A stretch of 64,000 nt of DNA from Solirubrobacterales bacterium (GTDB lineage: Bacteria; Actinomycetota; Thermoleophilia; Solirubrobacterales; Solirubrobacteraceae), in NCBI GenBank assembly GCA_027451345.1, contig DAIDJO010000095.1:62001-126000 (forward strand). The letters are read 5' to 3'. Numbering within the stretch: the first letter of the stretch is position 1; each line of letters opens with the position of its first letter. The notes below the pieces were generated by a model. The model was given only the letters and a program-made list of their open reading frames with translations, was not told where the DNA came from and searched no databases. Below are positions 49,809 through 57,798 of the stretch, one piece after another. Both the position numbers and the translations under genes were made by a program.

Positions 49809-50987
49809 TCATCGCTGTCCGAAGCTGGCGAACGGCGTGCCGAGCCGGTCCGTCTCGACGTCGATCCCGAGCCCGGGACCGGTCGGCGCCGAGCCGAAAC
49901 CCCCGTCCGAGCGCGGCTCGTAGGAGGCGACGTGCTCTCTGGTCCAGTCGTTCATGAAGGAGACCATCACGAGGCAGTCCGGGCCGGTGCTGGCGGCCAG
50001 GTGGCTGACCGCAGCCGTCGTGAGATCGCCCCCCCACGCGTCCTCGACGTTGACCGTCATTCCGATCCGCTCCCCGACGTCGCGCATGAGCCGGGCGGGC
50101 GTCAGTCCGCCGACGCGTCCGATCTTGAGGTTGAAGCCCTCCATGGCCCGGTCCTCCCAGGCTCGCAGCAGCATCGGCAGGTCGGTGATGACCTCGTCGA
50201 GGATCATCGGCAGCGAGGTGTGATCCCGGACGCGCAGGCATTCCTCGTACGTCGCGCACGGCTGCTCGAGAAAGAACCCGGGAAGGCCGTCCATCAGCCT
50301 CGCCGCCGTGATCGCCTCACGCAGGGTCCAGCCACAGTTGGCGTCGCCGATGATCACGTCCTCGGGGCCCGCCGCCCGCACGATCGCGGTCGCCCGGTCG
50401 GCATCCTCGGACGGGTCTCCTCCGAGCTTCAGCTGGAAGCGATGAATGCCGGCCCCGCGGAGTTCCTCGACGCGCTCGCACATCGACTCCGGCGAGCCGA
50501 GCGGGATCGCGACATACAGCGGGAAGCGCTCGTACTGGCGGCCACCGATGAGGTCGCAGATCGGGCGTCCGGTGATCCGACCCAGCACATCCCAGCAGGC
50601 GATGTCAACGGCGCTCTTCGCGTACCCGTGGCCGAGCAGGACCGCGTCCATGCTGCGGCCCACCGCGGCGGGATTGGCCGCATCGAGACCGATCAGTTCG
50701 GGTCCAAGCTCCGTCAGGGCCGCCCGCGCTCCGGCCGCGTGCGCCGGCAGGTAGTTCGAGCCCAGCGGGCAGGTCTCACCGTAGCCGACCACCCCGTCCA
50801 CCGTCGTGATCCGCACCACCGTGCTCGAGAGCGTGGTGATGACCCGCCCCCCGGACATCACGTATTCCCCGCCCACGTAGGTCAGCTCGTAGGAGAAGAG
50901 GTCCACCTGGGCGATCGAGGAGCCCGAGACAGCGAGGGGCTCCGTGACTTCCGACAACAGCGATGCGCCAGGCGTACGGTCGGTCAC
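49809..50987 (-). CDS. Enolase superfamily, cis-3-hydroxy-L-proline dehydratase-like
   Basis: A 392-aa MR/MLE-type protein. GYGETCPLGSNYLPAHAAGARAAL is characteristic of the cis-3-hydroxyproline dehydratase/proline-betaine-related group. Catalytic residues: Lys187 in FQLKLGG (the first Lys of KxK is Gln185), Asp215 (IGDANCG), Glu241 (LEQPC), Asp264/Glu265 and Lys288 (NLKIGRVGG). The likely reaction is cis-3-hydroxy-L-proline to delta1-pyrroline-2-carboxylate. Start GTG 50985-50987 is preceded by GGGAG with 5-nt spacing; an ATG at 50999 has no such site. Substrate not proven. Confidence 0.85.
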   Translation of the reverse strand: MTDRTPGASLLSEVTEPLAVSGSSIAQVDLFSYELTYVGGEYVMSGGRVITTLSSTVVRITTVDGVVGYGETCPLGSNYLPAHAAGARAALTELGPELIGLDAANPAAVGRSMDAVLLGHGYAKSAVDIACWDVLGRITGRPICDLIGGRQYERFPLYVAIPLGSPESMCERVEELRGAGIHRFQLKLGGDPSEDADRATAIVRAAGPEDVIIGDANCGWTLREAITAARLMDGLPGFFLEQPCATYEECLRVRDHTSLPMILDEVITDLPMLLRAWEDRAMEGFNLKIGRVGGLTPARLMRDVGERIGMTVNVEDAWGGDLTTAAVSHLAASTGPDCLVMVSFMNDWTREHVASYEPRSDGGFGSAPTGPGLGIDVETDRLGTPFASFGQR

Positions 50988-51356
50988 CAAATCTCCCATT
51001 CGTGTCGTGTGCCGCGACGGGGACAGCCGAGCCGACCCCGCGGCCCCGCAGAGGTGGGCGGCTCGTGCGGCAGATGCTCCCTCGCGGCCCTGCTCCAATG
51101 TCTGCTGAAGGGAAACGTGCCCTGACCGGGGACGCAAGCCCCATTTCCCTTCGACGGCCGAAGGCAAAAGCTTCGACTCGGGCCCTTGACGTGCCAAAAA
51201 GGTCGAAGACAGCTCCCCGATGATCGTTCGCGGGTTCGGGCAGCGCGGTGTCGTTGAGCGGGTGCCACCTCCGATGCCCAATCTACGCCCGCTGTGGCGC
51301 ACGCGCGCCAGACCCGGCAACGTGTCCTGCGGCCGGCGGGCGGCCGCTCCGATCCG
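50988..51356. other. ~370-bp leader/intergenic region with stacked inverted repeats
   Basis: No gene seen between the thiolase stop and the enolase-superfamily start. It contains overlapping inverted repeats clustered at 51107-51208 (separate entry) and G+C-rich flanks. The promoter of the enolase-LysR unit must lie here, but I found no convincing -35/-10 pair on the minus strand. Confidence 0.6.
51107..51208 (-). promoter_or_regulatory. Structured leader with alternative hairpins
   Basis: Three inverted repeats: GAAGGGAAA/TTTCCCTTC (51107-51115 with 51144-51152, 9 bp perfect), CCTTCG/CGAAGG (51148-51164) and CTTCGAC/GTCGAAG (51171-51177 with 51202-51208). The 51144-51164 arm belongs to two of them and the GTCGAAG sequence recurs, so the foldings compete. 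Placed ~120-220 nt before the enolase-superfamily start codon, this resembles an attenuator or riboswitch-like leader. I cannot match it to a known riboswitch class. Confidence 0.45.
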
Positions 51357-52541
51357 CTAGGACCGTTCGAGCAGCAGTGCCGTTCCCTGGCCGCCGCCGA
51401 TGCAGAGCGTCACGAGGCCGAGCGAGAGGTCGCGGTCCTCCATGTCGTGGAGAATCTTGACGACCAACGCGGCTCCGGTGGCCGCGATCGGATGCCCGAG
51501 GGCGATGGCGCCACCATTGGGATTGACCTTGGCGGGGTCGAGGTCGAGCTCGTCGATCACAGCGAGCGCCTGCGCCGCAAACGCCTCGTTGAGCTCGATC
51601 ACGTCCACCTCGGCGAGGGTGCGACCGGCACGCTGCAGCACCTTGCGCACGGCGGGCACCGGACCGATGCCCATGATCTCCGGAGCGACACCACAGGAGG
51701 CGTACGCGAGGATCTTCGCGCGTGGCGTGATGCCCCGGTCCGCCGCCGCGGCGCTGCTCATCAGCAGTACGGCCGCCCCCGCATCGTTCATGCTGGACGC
51801 GTTCCCGGCGGTGACCGTGCCGGTGCCGTCGGTGAGGAACGCCGGTTTGAGCTTGGCGAGCGCCTCGAGCGAGGCGTTGTCACGAATCTGCTCATCGACG
51901 GCGACCTCAGCCGACCCCCGCCGGTCAGCCACCTCGACCGGGACGATCTGCCGCTCAAACCGGCCGGCGGCGCGCGCCGCGGCAGCGCGACGGTGTGACT
52001 CGACCGCGAACGCATCCTGACGCTCGCGAGGGATCGACCGGCGTTTGGCCAGATTCTCAGCCGTGACCCCCATCAGGCCGGTTCCGAACGGGTCGGTCAG
52101 GGCGCCCAGCACGGGATCGACCAACCCTGCGTCACCCATCCGCGCCCCCCACCGCGCCGCAGGCACCCAGTACGGGGCGCGGCTCATCGACTCGGCGCCA
52201 CCGGTGAGGACGACCGAGGCGTCACCGGTCTGGATCGCCTGTGCACCCGAGACGATCGCCTGAACGCCCGTCCCACACAACCGGTTGACCGTGAACGCAG
52301 GCGTCTCCTTGGGAATCCCAACCTTCATCCCCACGACCCGTGCCATGTAGGCGTCGGCCGGCTCGGTGTGGATCACGTGTCCGAAGACCACGTGGTCAAC
52401 CTCGTCGGGCGAGAGTCGGGAACGCTCCAGCACGGCTGCGGATGCCGTCGCCCCGAGCTCAGTCGGGGCGACCGTCGCCAGCGACTTGCCGTAGGAGCCG
52501 ATCGCGGTGCGTGCCGCGCCGGCGATGATCACGTCAGTCAT
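51357..52541 (-). CDS. Acetyl-CoA acyltransferase (thiolase)
   Basis: A 394-aa degradative-type thiolase. Nucleophile Cys89 (NRLCGTGVQA), His350 (GGAIALGHPIAATG) and Cys380 (TLCIGGGQG) are present. It cleaves a 3-oxoacyl-CoA to acetyl-CoA and a shorter acyl-CoA, or condenses acetyl-CoA. Last gene of the HpaB-like/HBDH/ACAD/thiolase operon; 28 nt after the acyl-CoA dehydrogenase. Confidence 0.93.
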   Translation of the reverse strand: MTDVIIAGAARTAIGSYGKSLATVAPTELGATASAAVLERSRLSPDEVDHVVFGHVIHTEPADAYMARVVGMKVGIPKETPAFTVNRLCGTGVQAIVSGAQAIQTGDASVVLTGGAESMSRAPYWVPAARWGARMGDAGLVDPVLGALTDPFGTGLMGVTAENLAKRRSIPRERQDAFAVESHRRAAAARAAGRFERQIVPVEVADRRGSAEVAVDEQIRDNASLEALAKLKPAFLTDGTGTVTAGNASSMNDAGAAVLLMSSAAAADRGITPRAKILAYASCGVAPEIMGIGPVPAVRKVLQRAGRTLAEVDVIELNEAFAAQALAVIDELDLDPAKVNPNGGAIALGHPIAATGAALVVKILHDMEDRDLSLGLVTLCIGGGQGTALLLERS

Positions 52542-52569
52542 CGGTGTCCTCTCAAGTTCCAGGTCAAGT

Positions 52570-53730
52570 TCATCGGGTCATCTGGCGAGCCACAACCACA
52601 CGCTGAATCTCATTCGTGCCCTCGTAGATCTGGGTGATCTTTGCGTCGCGCAGCATCCGCTCGACCGGGTAGTCATTGACGTACCCGTAACCACCGAGGA
52701 CCTGGACCGCCTCGATCGTGACGCGCATCGCGTTGTCTGAGGCGCACACCTTGGCCATCGACGTGTACATCCCCAGATCGGCAGGAGCGGGTCGGAGATC
52801 GGCAAGGCGACAGGCCTGATACAGCAGCGCTCGAGCCGCGGAGGTGCCGATCTGCATGTCCGCCAGCTTGAACTGCATCCCCTGCAGCTCGGTGATCGGC
52901 TGGCCAAACGCGATCCGCTCCCTGCCGTACGCGACGGCATGATCGATCGCCCCCTGCGCGATCCCGACCGCCTGGGCCGCCGCGCCGAGGCGGGTCCGCT
53001 CGAGTGTCCCCAGGGCGACGCGCATCCCGCGCCCCACCTCGCCGATCACGTTCTCCCGAGGCACCCGCACGTCCTCGAGCCTCGGCGAGCCGGTGGGAGA
53101 GCCCTTGATCCCGAGCTTGTGCTCGTACCCGCCGATCGAGAACCCTGGACGGTCCGCCTCCACGACGAAGGCCGTGACCCTCGCGGCGTCCCGGTCGGTC
53201 ACCGCAAAGACGATGTAGAAGTCCGCGACCCCCGCGTTGCTGATCCAGCTCTTGGTGCCGTTGATCACCCAGTCATCACCATCCGGGATCGCTGTTGTGC
53301 GCATCGCAGCCACGTTTGAGCCGGCCTCCGCCTCCGACAGCGCGAACGCCGCCAGCCACTCACCCGACGCACATCTGGGCAGAAAGCGCTCCTTCAGCTC
53401 GTCCGAACCGAACAGGGCGAGCGGTAGGGTGCCGAGCTCCTGCACCATCAGCATCAATGCGCACGAGGCGTCGGCCTTGGCAATCTCCTCGACCGCCATC
53501 TGCAGCATCAGGGTGCCTGTACCGGTGCCTCCGTACTCCTCGGCAAAGGGGAGGCCGAAGATGTCGTTTTCGGCGAGCAGCTCCCGGATGTCGTGCGGGA
53601 ACTGGGCGTGCCGGTCGATCGCAGCGGCCCGGGGAGCGATCCGCTCGTGCGCGATCTGCCGGATCGTGCGGCGGAGGTCCTCAAACTCCTCCGGGATCAA
53701 CACGCCGTGCGGTGAGGCCACCTCTCTCAT
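52570..53730 (-). CDS. Acyl-CoA dehydrogenase
   Basis: A 386-aa FAD acyl-CoA dehydrogenase. FALSEAEAGSNVAAM and WISNAG surround the flavin, and catalytic Glu370 lies in YEGTNEIQR. The position of the Glu is that of short/medium-chain enzymes. It would oxidise a saturated acyl-CoA to the enoyl-CoA. The ATG overlaps the stop of the frameshifted 3-hydroxyacyl-CoA dehydrogenase gene. Confidence 0.93.
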   Translation of the reverse strand: MREVASPHGVLIPEEFEDLRRTIRQIAHERIAPRAAAIDRHAQFPHDIRELLAENDIFGLPFAEEYGGTGTGTLMLQMAVEEIAKADASCALMLMVQELGTLPLALFGSDELKERFLPRCASGEWLAAFALSEAEAGSNVAAMRTTAIPDGDDWVINGTKSWISNAGVADFYIVFAVTDRDAARVTAFVVEADRPGFSIGGYEHKLGIKGSPTGSPRLEDVRVPRENVIGEVGRGMRVALGTLERTRLGAAAQAVGIAQGAIDHAVAYGRERIAFGQPITELQGMQFKLADMQIGTSAARALLYQACRLADLRPAPADLGMYTSMAKVCASDNAMRVTIEAVQVLGGYGYVNDYPVERMLRDAKITQIYEGTNEIQRVVVARQMTR

Positions 53731-54609
53731 GCGCGTCCTCCCGCCGGTTGCTCCGATGCGTACACGTAGAAGCCCCGTCCCGACTTACGACCGAGGTGCC
53801 CCGAGGACACCATCCGCCTCAGCAGCGGAGGCGATGCGTACTCGGGGCGCCTGAATTCGTCGTACAGCGACTCACAGACGGCGGCGACCACATCCAGACC
53901 GACGAAGTCAGACAGCGTCAGCGGTCCCATCGGATGCCCGCACCCCAGGACCATGCCCGTATCGATGTCCTCACGTGTGGCAAATCCCTCCTCGAACATG
54001 CGGATCGCAGCCGTCAGATACGGCACGAGGAGCATGTTGACCACGAAGCCGGCACGATCCTTGGCACGGATCGGGGTCTTGCCGATCTGTCGGCCGAACG
54101 CCTCGGCCGCCTCGATCGTCGCCGGAGCCGAATCGATCGTCGCGACAACCTCCACGAGCTTCATCACCGGGACGGGTGAGAAGAAGTGCAGCCCGACGAC
54201 CCGCTCGGGATGCCGGGTGCGCGCGGCGAGCTGCGCGATCGGGATGGAGGACGTGTTCGAGGCGATGAAGACCCGCTTCGGGGAGCCGAGAATCGAGTTC
54301 CTCGAACAGCCTCTCCTTCACGCCGACATCCTCGAACACGGCCTCGATCACGGCATCGACCCCGTCCAGCGCCTCGAGTGAGGTGGCGTATCCGATCCTG
54401 CCGAGCAGTGCGTCGGCGTCGGCTCGCGTCAGCTTCTCTCGTGATACGGCGTGCGCCACCGATTCCGCCAGACGCGTCCGGGAGCGCTCCAACGGCGCCG
54501 CCTCCGGCTCATAGAGGATGACCCCGACGCCCGCCGCGGCCGCGGACTCGGCGATCCCCGATCCCATGAAGCCGGCGCCGACCACCGCGATTCTCTGCAG
54601 GGTGAGCAT
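53727..54609 (-). pseudogene. 3-hydroxyacyl-CoA dehydrogenase, single frameshift
   Basis: Two frames together encode one 3-hydroxyacyl-CoA dehydrogenase of about 293 aa. The first part (from ATG 54609) has IAVVGAGFMGSGIAES and runs to KERLFEELDS. The second frame resumes with ILGSPKRVFIASNTSS and continues through LHFFSPVPVMKLVEVV (catalytic His and Glu), KDRAGFVVNMLLVPYL and FVGLDVV to a normal end. The switch is between ~54288 and 54297; the total length (883 nt) implies one extra base, or two missing. No other damage is seen, so a recent mutation or a sequencing error are both possible. It would oxidise 3-hydroxyacyl-CoA with NAD+. Confidence 0.88.
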
Positions 54610-54615
54610 CCCGGC

Positions 54616-56082
54616 CTACCGGAAGACCGCGACCGACGGCCAGGTCTGGGGCTCGAGCCCCGCGAGCCAGCGGGCGTACTCGAGCGAGCGCTCCCGGTCG
54701 TACTGGGCGAGGATCGTCAGCTTTTCAGCTTCGATGGACCCCTCGGCGTGGATCGCCAGGACCGCCTGATACCCGCCGTACTCGCCGGTGGTGAGGTCGG
54801 TGATCATGTGAATCACCCGCAGCCGGTCCTCCCCCGAGGTGTGGCTGGCGCTCACCAGGTAGCGCTTGAGCGCCGCCCCGTACGCGGGCTGGTCGAGATC
54901 CTCAAACGTGGGATAGGTGACGAGCAGCCCACCGGCGATGTCCTGCACGAACTGCAGGGCCTTGTGCAGGCCCTCCGCGAACTGAAGCTTGGCGATATTG
55001 ACGAGCATCGTGTCCGGGATGGCCACGCCGTTGACGACCTTGGCCCGCTCGGCGGCGTGGTGCGTGAGAGCGCGCAGCGTCTCCGCGTAGCAGATCAGCT
55101 GTGCGAGCTTGTCACGCACATGACCCGCGCGCTCGAGGCCGTTGGTCCTGGCGGCCAGCAGCGCCGCGCCCACCAGTGCGTCGACGAGCGGCAGCTTGTA
55201 TGAGATGGCGGTGAAGCGGTGGAACTCTACGAATCCCCGCGCCAGCTCGCCGGCGGCGCTGTATTCGCCCGCCATGAAGACGCGCTCGTTGGGCACGAAG
55301 ACGTCGTCGAAGATGGTCGTCGTCTCAACCATCTTGCGGGGGGCTGAGAGCGGGTACTCGATGTCACTCTTGCCCTTGGTGGAGAGATACGGGCTGGCGA
55401 CGAGCGTGAGCCCGGGAGTCGCGACGGGGATCGCAAAGGCCACCGCGTAGTCGGCGTCGTCCGGACCCATCGCGCGGGTGGGCAGCACGATCATCTCGTT
55501 GGCGTTCACGGAGGCCGAGGTGTGGATCTTCGCCCCACGCACCACGATGCCGTCGCTCCGGCGCTCGACGATGCGCAGATATGAGTCGGGATTGGGTTGC
55601 TGGGACGGGACGAGGCTGCGGTCGCCCTTCACGTCGGTCTGCGCGACGCACATCGCGAGGTCGTTGTCCCGGCAGTGCTCGTAGAACCGGTTGATGCGCC
55701 CGGCATAGGGCTCACCCAGCACGGCGCTCATCGCCTGGAGCGCGAACAGGGCGTCCGTGCCGATCTCCTTGATGAGGACGACGAGCGTCTTTCCGGCTCG
55801 CGTCGATGCCTCGATCAGGGCGCTGCGGGCCAGCAGGTCCTCTCCCGAGCGGGGGATCTCGAAGTACCGGCTGTACCCCGCGTCGCACAGCGCGAGCTCA
55901 CGGTACTCGGGCTCCTCGGCCATCTGATAGTCGAGGCAGGCGTGCTCCACCGCATGACGCAACACCGGATGGGTCGTCACGTCCTCGACCCGCTCACCCC
56001 GGTAGTAGATCGTGCGATCGTCGCGCAGGCTCTCGAGGAACTGCTCCGCAGTCCGGAGCGTGGTCGGATCGGTGCGCGTCAT
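54616..56082 (-). CDS. HpaB/4-hydroxybutyryl-CoA dehydratase family protein lacking the Fe-S cysteines
   Basis: A 488-aa protein of the 4-hydroxyphenylacetate 3-hydroxylase/4-hydroxybutyryl-CoA dehydratase family. CVAQTDVKGDRSLVPSQQ and VVRGAKIHTSASVNANEM are close to the dehydratase branch. As I recall the dehydratase's cluster ligands (two Cys, a His, a third Cys), the Cys pair would fall near Val102/Glu106 and is absent; His288 (FHRF) is kept but the third Cys site is Ser294/Tyr295. It therefore probably acts as a flavin enzyme without a [4Fe-4S] cluster. With thiolase, acyl-CoA dehydrogenase and HBDH it should use a CoA thioester, though a phenol monooxygenase is possible. First gene of the operon; AGAGAGG before ATG 56082. 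Confidence 0.82.
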   Translation of the reverse strand: MTRTDPTTLRTAEQFLESLRDDRTIYYRGERVEDVTTHPVLRHAVEHACLDYQMAEEPEYRELALCDAGYSRYFEIPRSGEDLLARSALIEASTRAGKTLVVLIKEIGTDALFALQAMSAVLGEPYAGRINRFYEHCRDNDLAMCVAQTDVKGDRSLVPSQQPNPDSYLRIVERRSDGIVVRGAKIHTSASVNANEMIVLPTRAMGPDDADYAVAFAIPVATPGLTLVASPYLSTKGKSDIEYPLSAPRKMVETTTIFDDVFVPNERVFMAGEYSAAGELARGFVEFHRFTAISYKLPLVDALVGAALLAARTNGLERAGHVRDKLAQLICYAETLRALTHHAAERAKVVNGVAIPDTMLVNIAKLQFAEGLHKALQFVQDIAGGLLVTYPTFEDLDQPAYGAALKRYLVSASHTSGEDRLRVIHMITDLTTGEYGGYQAVLAIHAEGSIEAEKLTILAQYDRERSLEYARWLAGLEPQTWPSVAVFR

Positions 56083-56201
56083 CGGATGCCTCTCTTGCCT
56101 CAGCGTTGCGGTTGTTGCGCGGGGCGGTCGACCGGCTGATGTCGAATGTGCCGGGGCCGGTCGCAGCGCCTCGAGCCCAATCCACCTCTCGCTCACGTGA
56201 G

Positions 56202-56221
56202 CATACCTACTCGCAGGTATG
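56202..56221. promoter_or_regulatory. TetR operator palindrome
   Basis: CATACCT-N6-AGGTATG, 20 bp, between the divergent TetR and HpaB-like genes; a further GGGTATG half-site follows at 56231-56237. The typical arrangement of an autoregulated TetR repressor controlling the neighbouring catabolic operon. Confidence 0.7.
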
Positions 56222-56245
56222 TCTGCAAGCGGGTATGGTCCTCGT

Positions 56246-56869
56246 GTGGCGAAACCTCCCCACCCCGTCGCTACGACCGCTCCCCTTGGGCGCATCGCCG
56301 CGGGGCAGGAGACACGCGCACGGCTGCTCGACGCGGCCATCACCCGCCTGGCCGACGCCGGCCCGGACGCCAGCTTCGAGTCGATCGCGGCCGACGTGGG
56401 TGTCACCAAGGGTGCGCTCTACCACCACTTCGGCTCCAAGGAGGGACTCGTCACCGAGGTGTACCGGGAAGCCGTGCGCCGTCACGCCGAACACATCGTC
56501 GAGGTGAGCCATACGGGCACCGGGCGCCTGCGCCTGCACCGATTGATCCTGGAGTCGGCCAGGCTGTTTGGGTCGGGCACCCCGTTCTACCGCCTCCTCC
56601 TGCGCCTGCACGTTGAGGCGGGCACCTCCCGCCCCTACCTGGCCGACACCGCGCGCACGGTGCAACGGCGCCAGCGGCAGTACATGACAGAGCTCGTCAG
56701 AACCGGCCAGGCCGACGGCTCCATCCGGGCAGACATCGACCCGGACGCGCTCGGCGGCACGGTCAACGCAACGCTCCAGGGGTTCCTGCTGCAGCAGATC
56801 GAGCCGGCGAGCACGCAGCGGCGATCGACCGAAGCGTTTGCCCACCTGCTCGACCAGCTGATCGCCTGA
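56246..56869 (+). CDS. TetR-family transcription repressor
   Basis: A 207-aa TetR regulator. HTH at ~20-65 (TRARLLDAAITRLADAG, ADVGVTKGALYHHFGSKEGLV) and an all-helical ligand domain. GTG 56246 is chosen since an upstream ATG (56219) would lie inside the operator palindrome. No Shine-Dalgarno is seen and TATGGT, a possible -10, ends 8 nt before the GTG, suggesting a leaderless transcript. It probably represses the divergent HpaB-ACAD-thiolase operon with an acyl-CoA or aromatic ligand. Confidence 0.9.
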   Translation: MAKPPHPVATTAPLGRIAAGQETRARLLDAAITRLADAGPDASFESIAADVGVTKGALYHHFGSKEGLVTEVYREAVRRHAEHIVEVSHTGTGRLRLHRLILESARLFGSGTPFYRLLLRLHVEAGTSRPYLADTARTVQRRQRQYMTELVRTGQADGSIRADIDPDALGGTVNATLQGFLLQQIEPASTQRRSTEAFAHLLDQLIA

Positions 56870-56941
56870 GTGGGGCCCCGGTCACGCGGGGCTCGCGCCG
56901 GTCACGAGCCGGCGTGCCGATGAACCCCTCGCGCGGGGGCG

Positions 56942-56967
56942 CCGCAGCGCGGAACTCGGCGCTGCGG
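56942..56967 (+). terminator. Strong hairpin after TetR
   Basis: CCGCAGCGC/GCGCTGCGG, 9-bp perfect stem with an 8-nt loop, ~70 bp after the TetR stop and before the response-regulator gene. No T tract, but the best terminator-like structure in the 206-bp gap. The gap also has GATAAA (56996-57001), a possible -10 for the response regulator. Confidence 0.5.
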
Positions 56968-57075
56968 CCAACGCCCCGGCGGCGTTCGGGCCCGCGATAA
57001 ACTCGATCTCGCATCTGGCGTGCGCCGGCAGCTGGTAGCCCCTGTCCGCCGCGACCGGATCGACAGAGGAGAGAG

Positions 57076-57798
57076 TTGCAGTCGCAAGCACAGGCCGGGC
57101 CAGACGCGCCCACGGGTCGGGATCGCCTGAGACTCATGATCGTGGACGACCATGAGGTCGTCACCGAGGGACTGACCGCCGCACTCGGCCGGGATGAGCG
57201 CTTTGAGGTCGTCGGCGTCGCTCACACCGGAGCCGAGGCCCGTCTGCTCGCACGACGGACGCTCCCGGACGTGGTCATCCTCGACATGCATCTCCCGGAC
57301 ATGCCCGGCGATGACGTCTGCAGGCAGCTGCGTACGGTCCTCCCCAGCGTGTCCATCATCGCGCTCAGCGCCTACCTGAGCGAGGCGGCTGTCCGCAGCG
57401 CGATGGAAGCGGGTGTGTGGGCGTACGTCACCAAGGCGGCCGGCCTACCGGAGCTCCGCGCCAACCTTGACCGTCTCTGGAGCCAGCAGCGGGAGCCCGA
57501 GCATCGGACCGTTCCCGGGATCGTGAAATACCTGGAGACCCTCGTGCGGGAGCGATCGGAGGATCAGGCGCCAACCCCGCAGCAGGCGCGGGTCCTTGAG
57601 CTGCTGGCCCGCGGCCTGACGTACCGGAAGATTGCCGAGGAGCTGATGATCTCCGAGTCGACGGTGCGATTCCACATCCAGAAGCTGAAGGTCAAGCTCG
57701 GCACCAACAGCAAGACGGAGCTGGTCGTCCAGTGCATCCGGATGGGAATCATCGCCTCACCGGACCAGGAGGCGCGTCGGTCGGAGCCGAGCGATTGA
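57076..57798 (+). CDS. NarL/LuxR-type response regulator
   Basis: A 240-aa response regulator. Receiver domain at ~18-135: acidic pair Asp24/Asp25 (IVDDHE), phosphoacceptor Asp70 (VILDMHLPD), Lys120 (YVTKA). A linker precedes the LuxR-type HTH (~170-230: LELLARGLTYRKIAEELMISESTVRFHIQKLKVKLG region). TTG start with GAGGAGAG upstream. Its stop overlaps the kinase TTG start (TTGA), so the pair is co-translated. Confidence 0.93.
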   Translation: MQSQAQAGPDAPTGRDRLRLMIVDDHEVVTEGLTAALGRDERFEVVGVAHTGAEARLLARRTLPDVVILDMHLPDMPGDDVCRQLRTVLPSVSIIALSAYLSEAAVRSAMEAGVWAYVTKAAGLPELRANLDRLWSQQREPEHRTVPGIVKYLETLVRERSEDQAPTPQQARVLELLARGLTYRKIAEELMISESTVRFHIQKLKVKLGTNSKTELVVQCIRMGIIASPDQEARRSEPSD

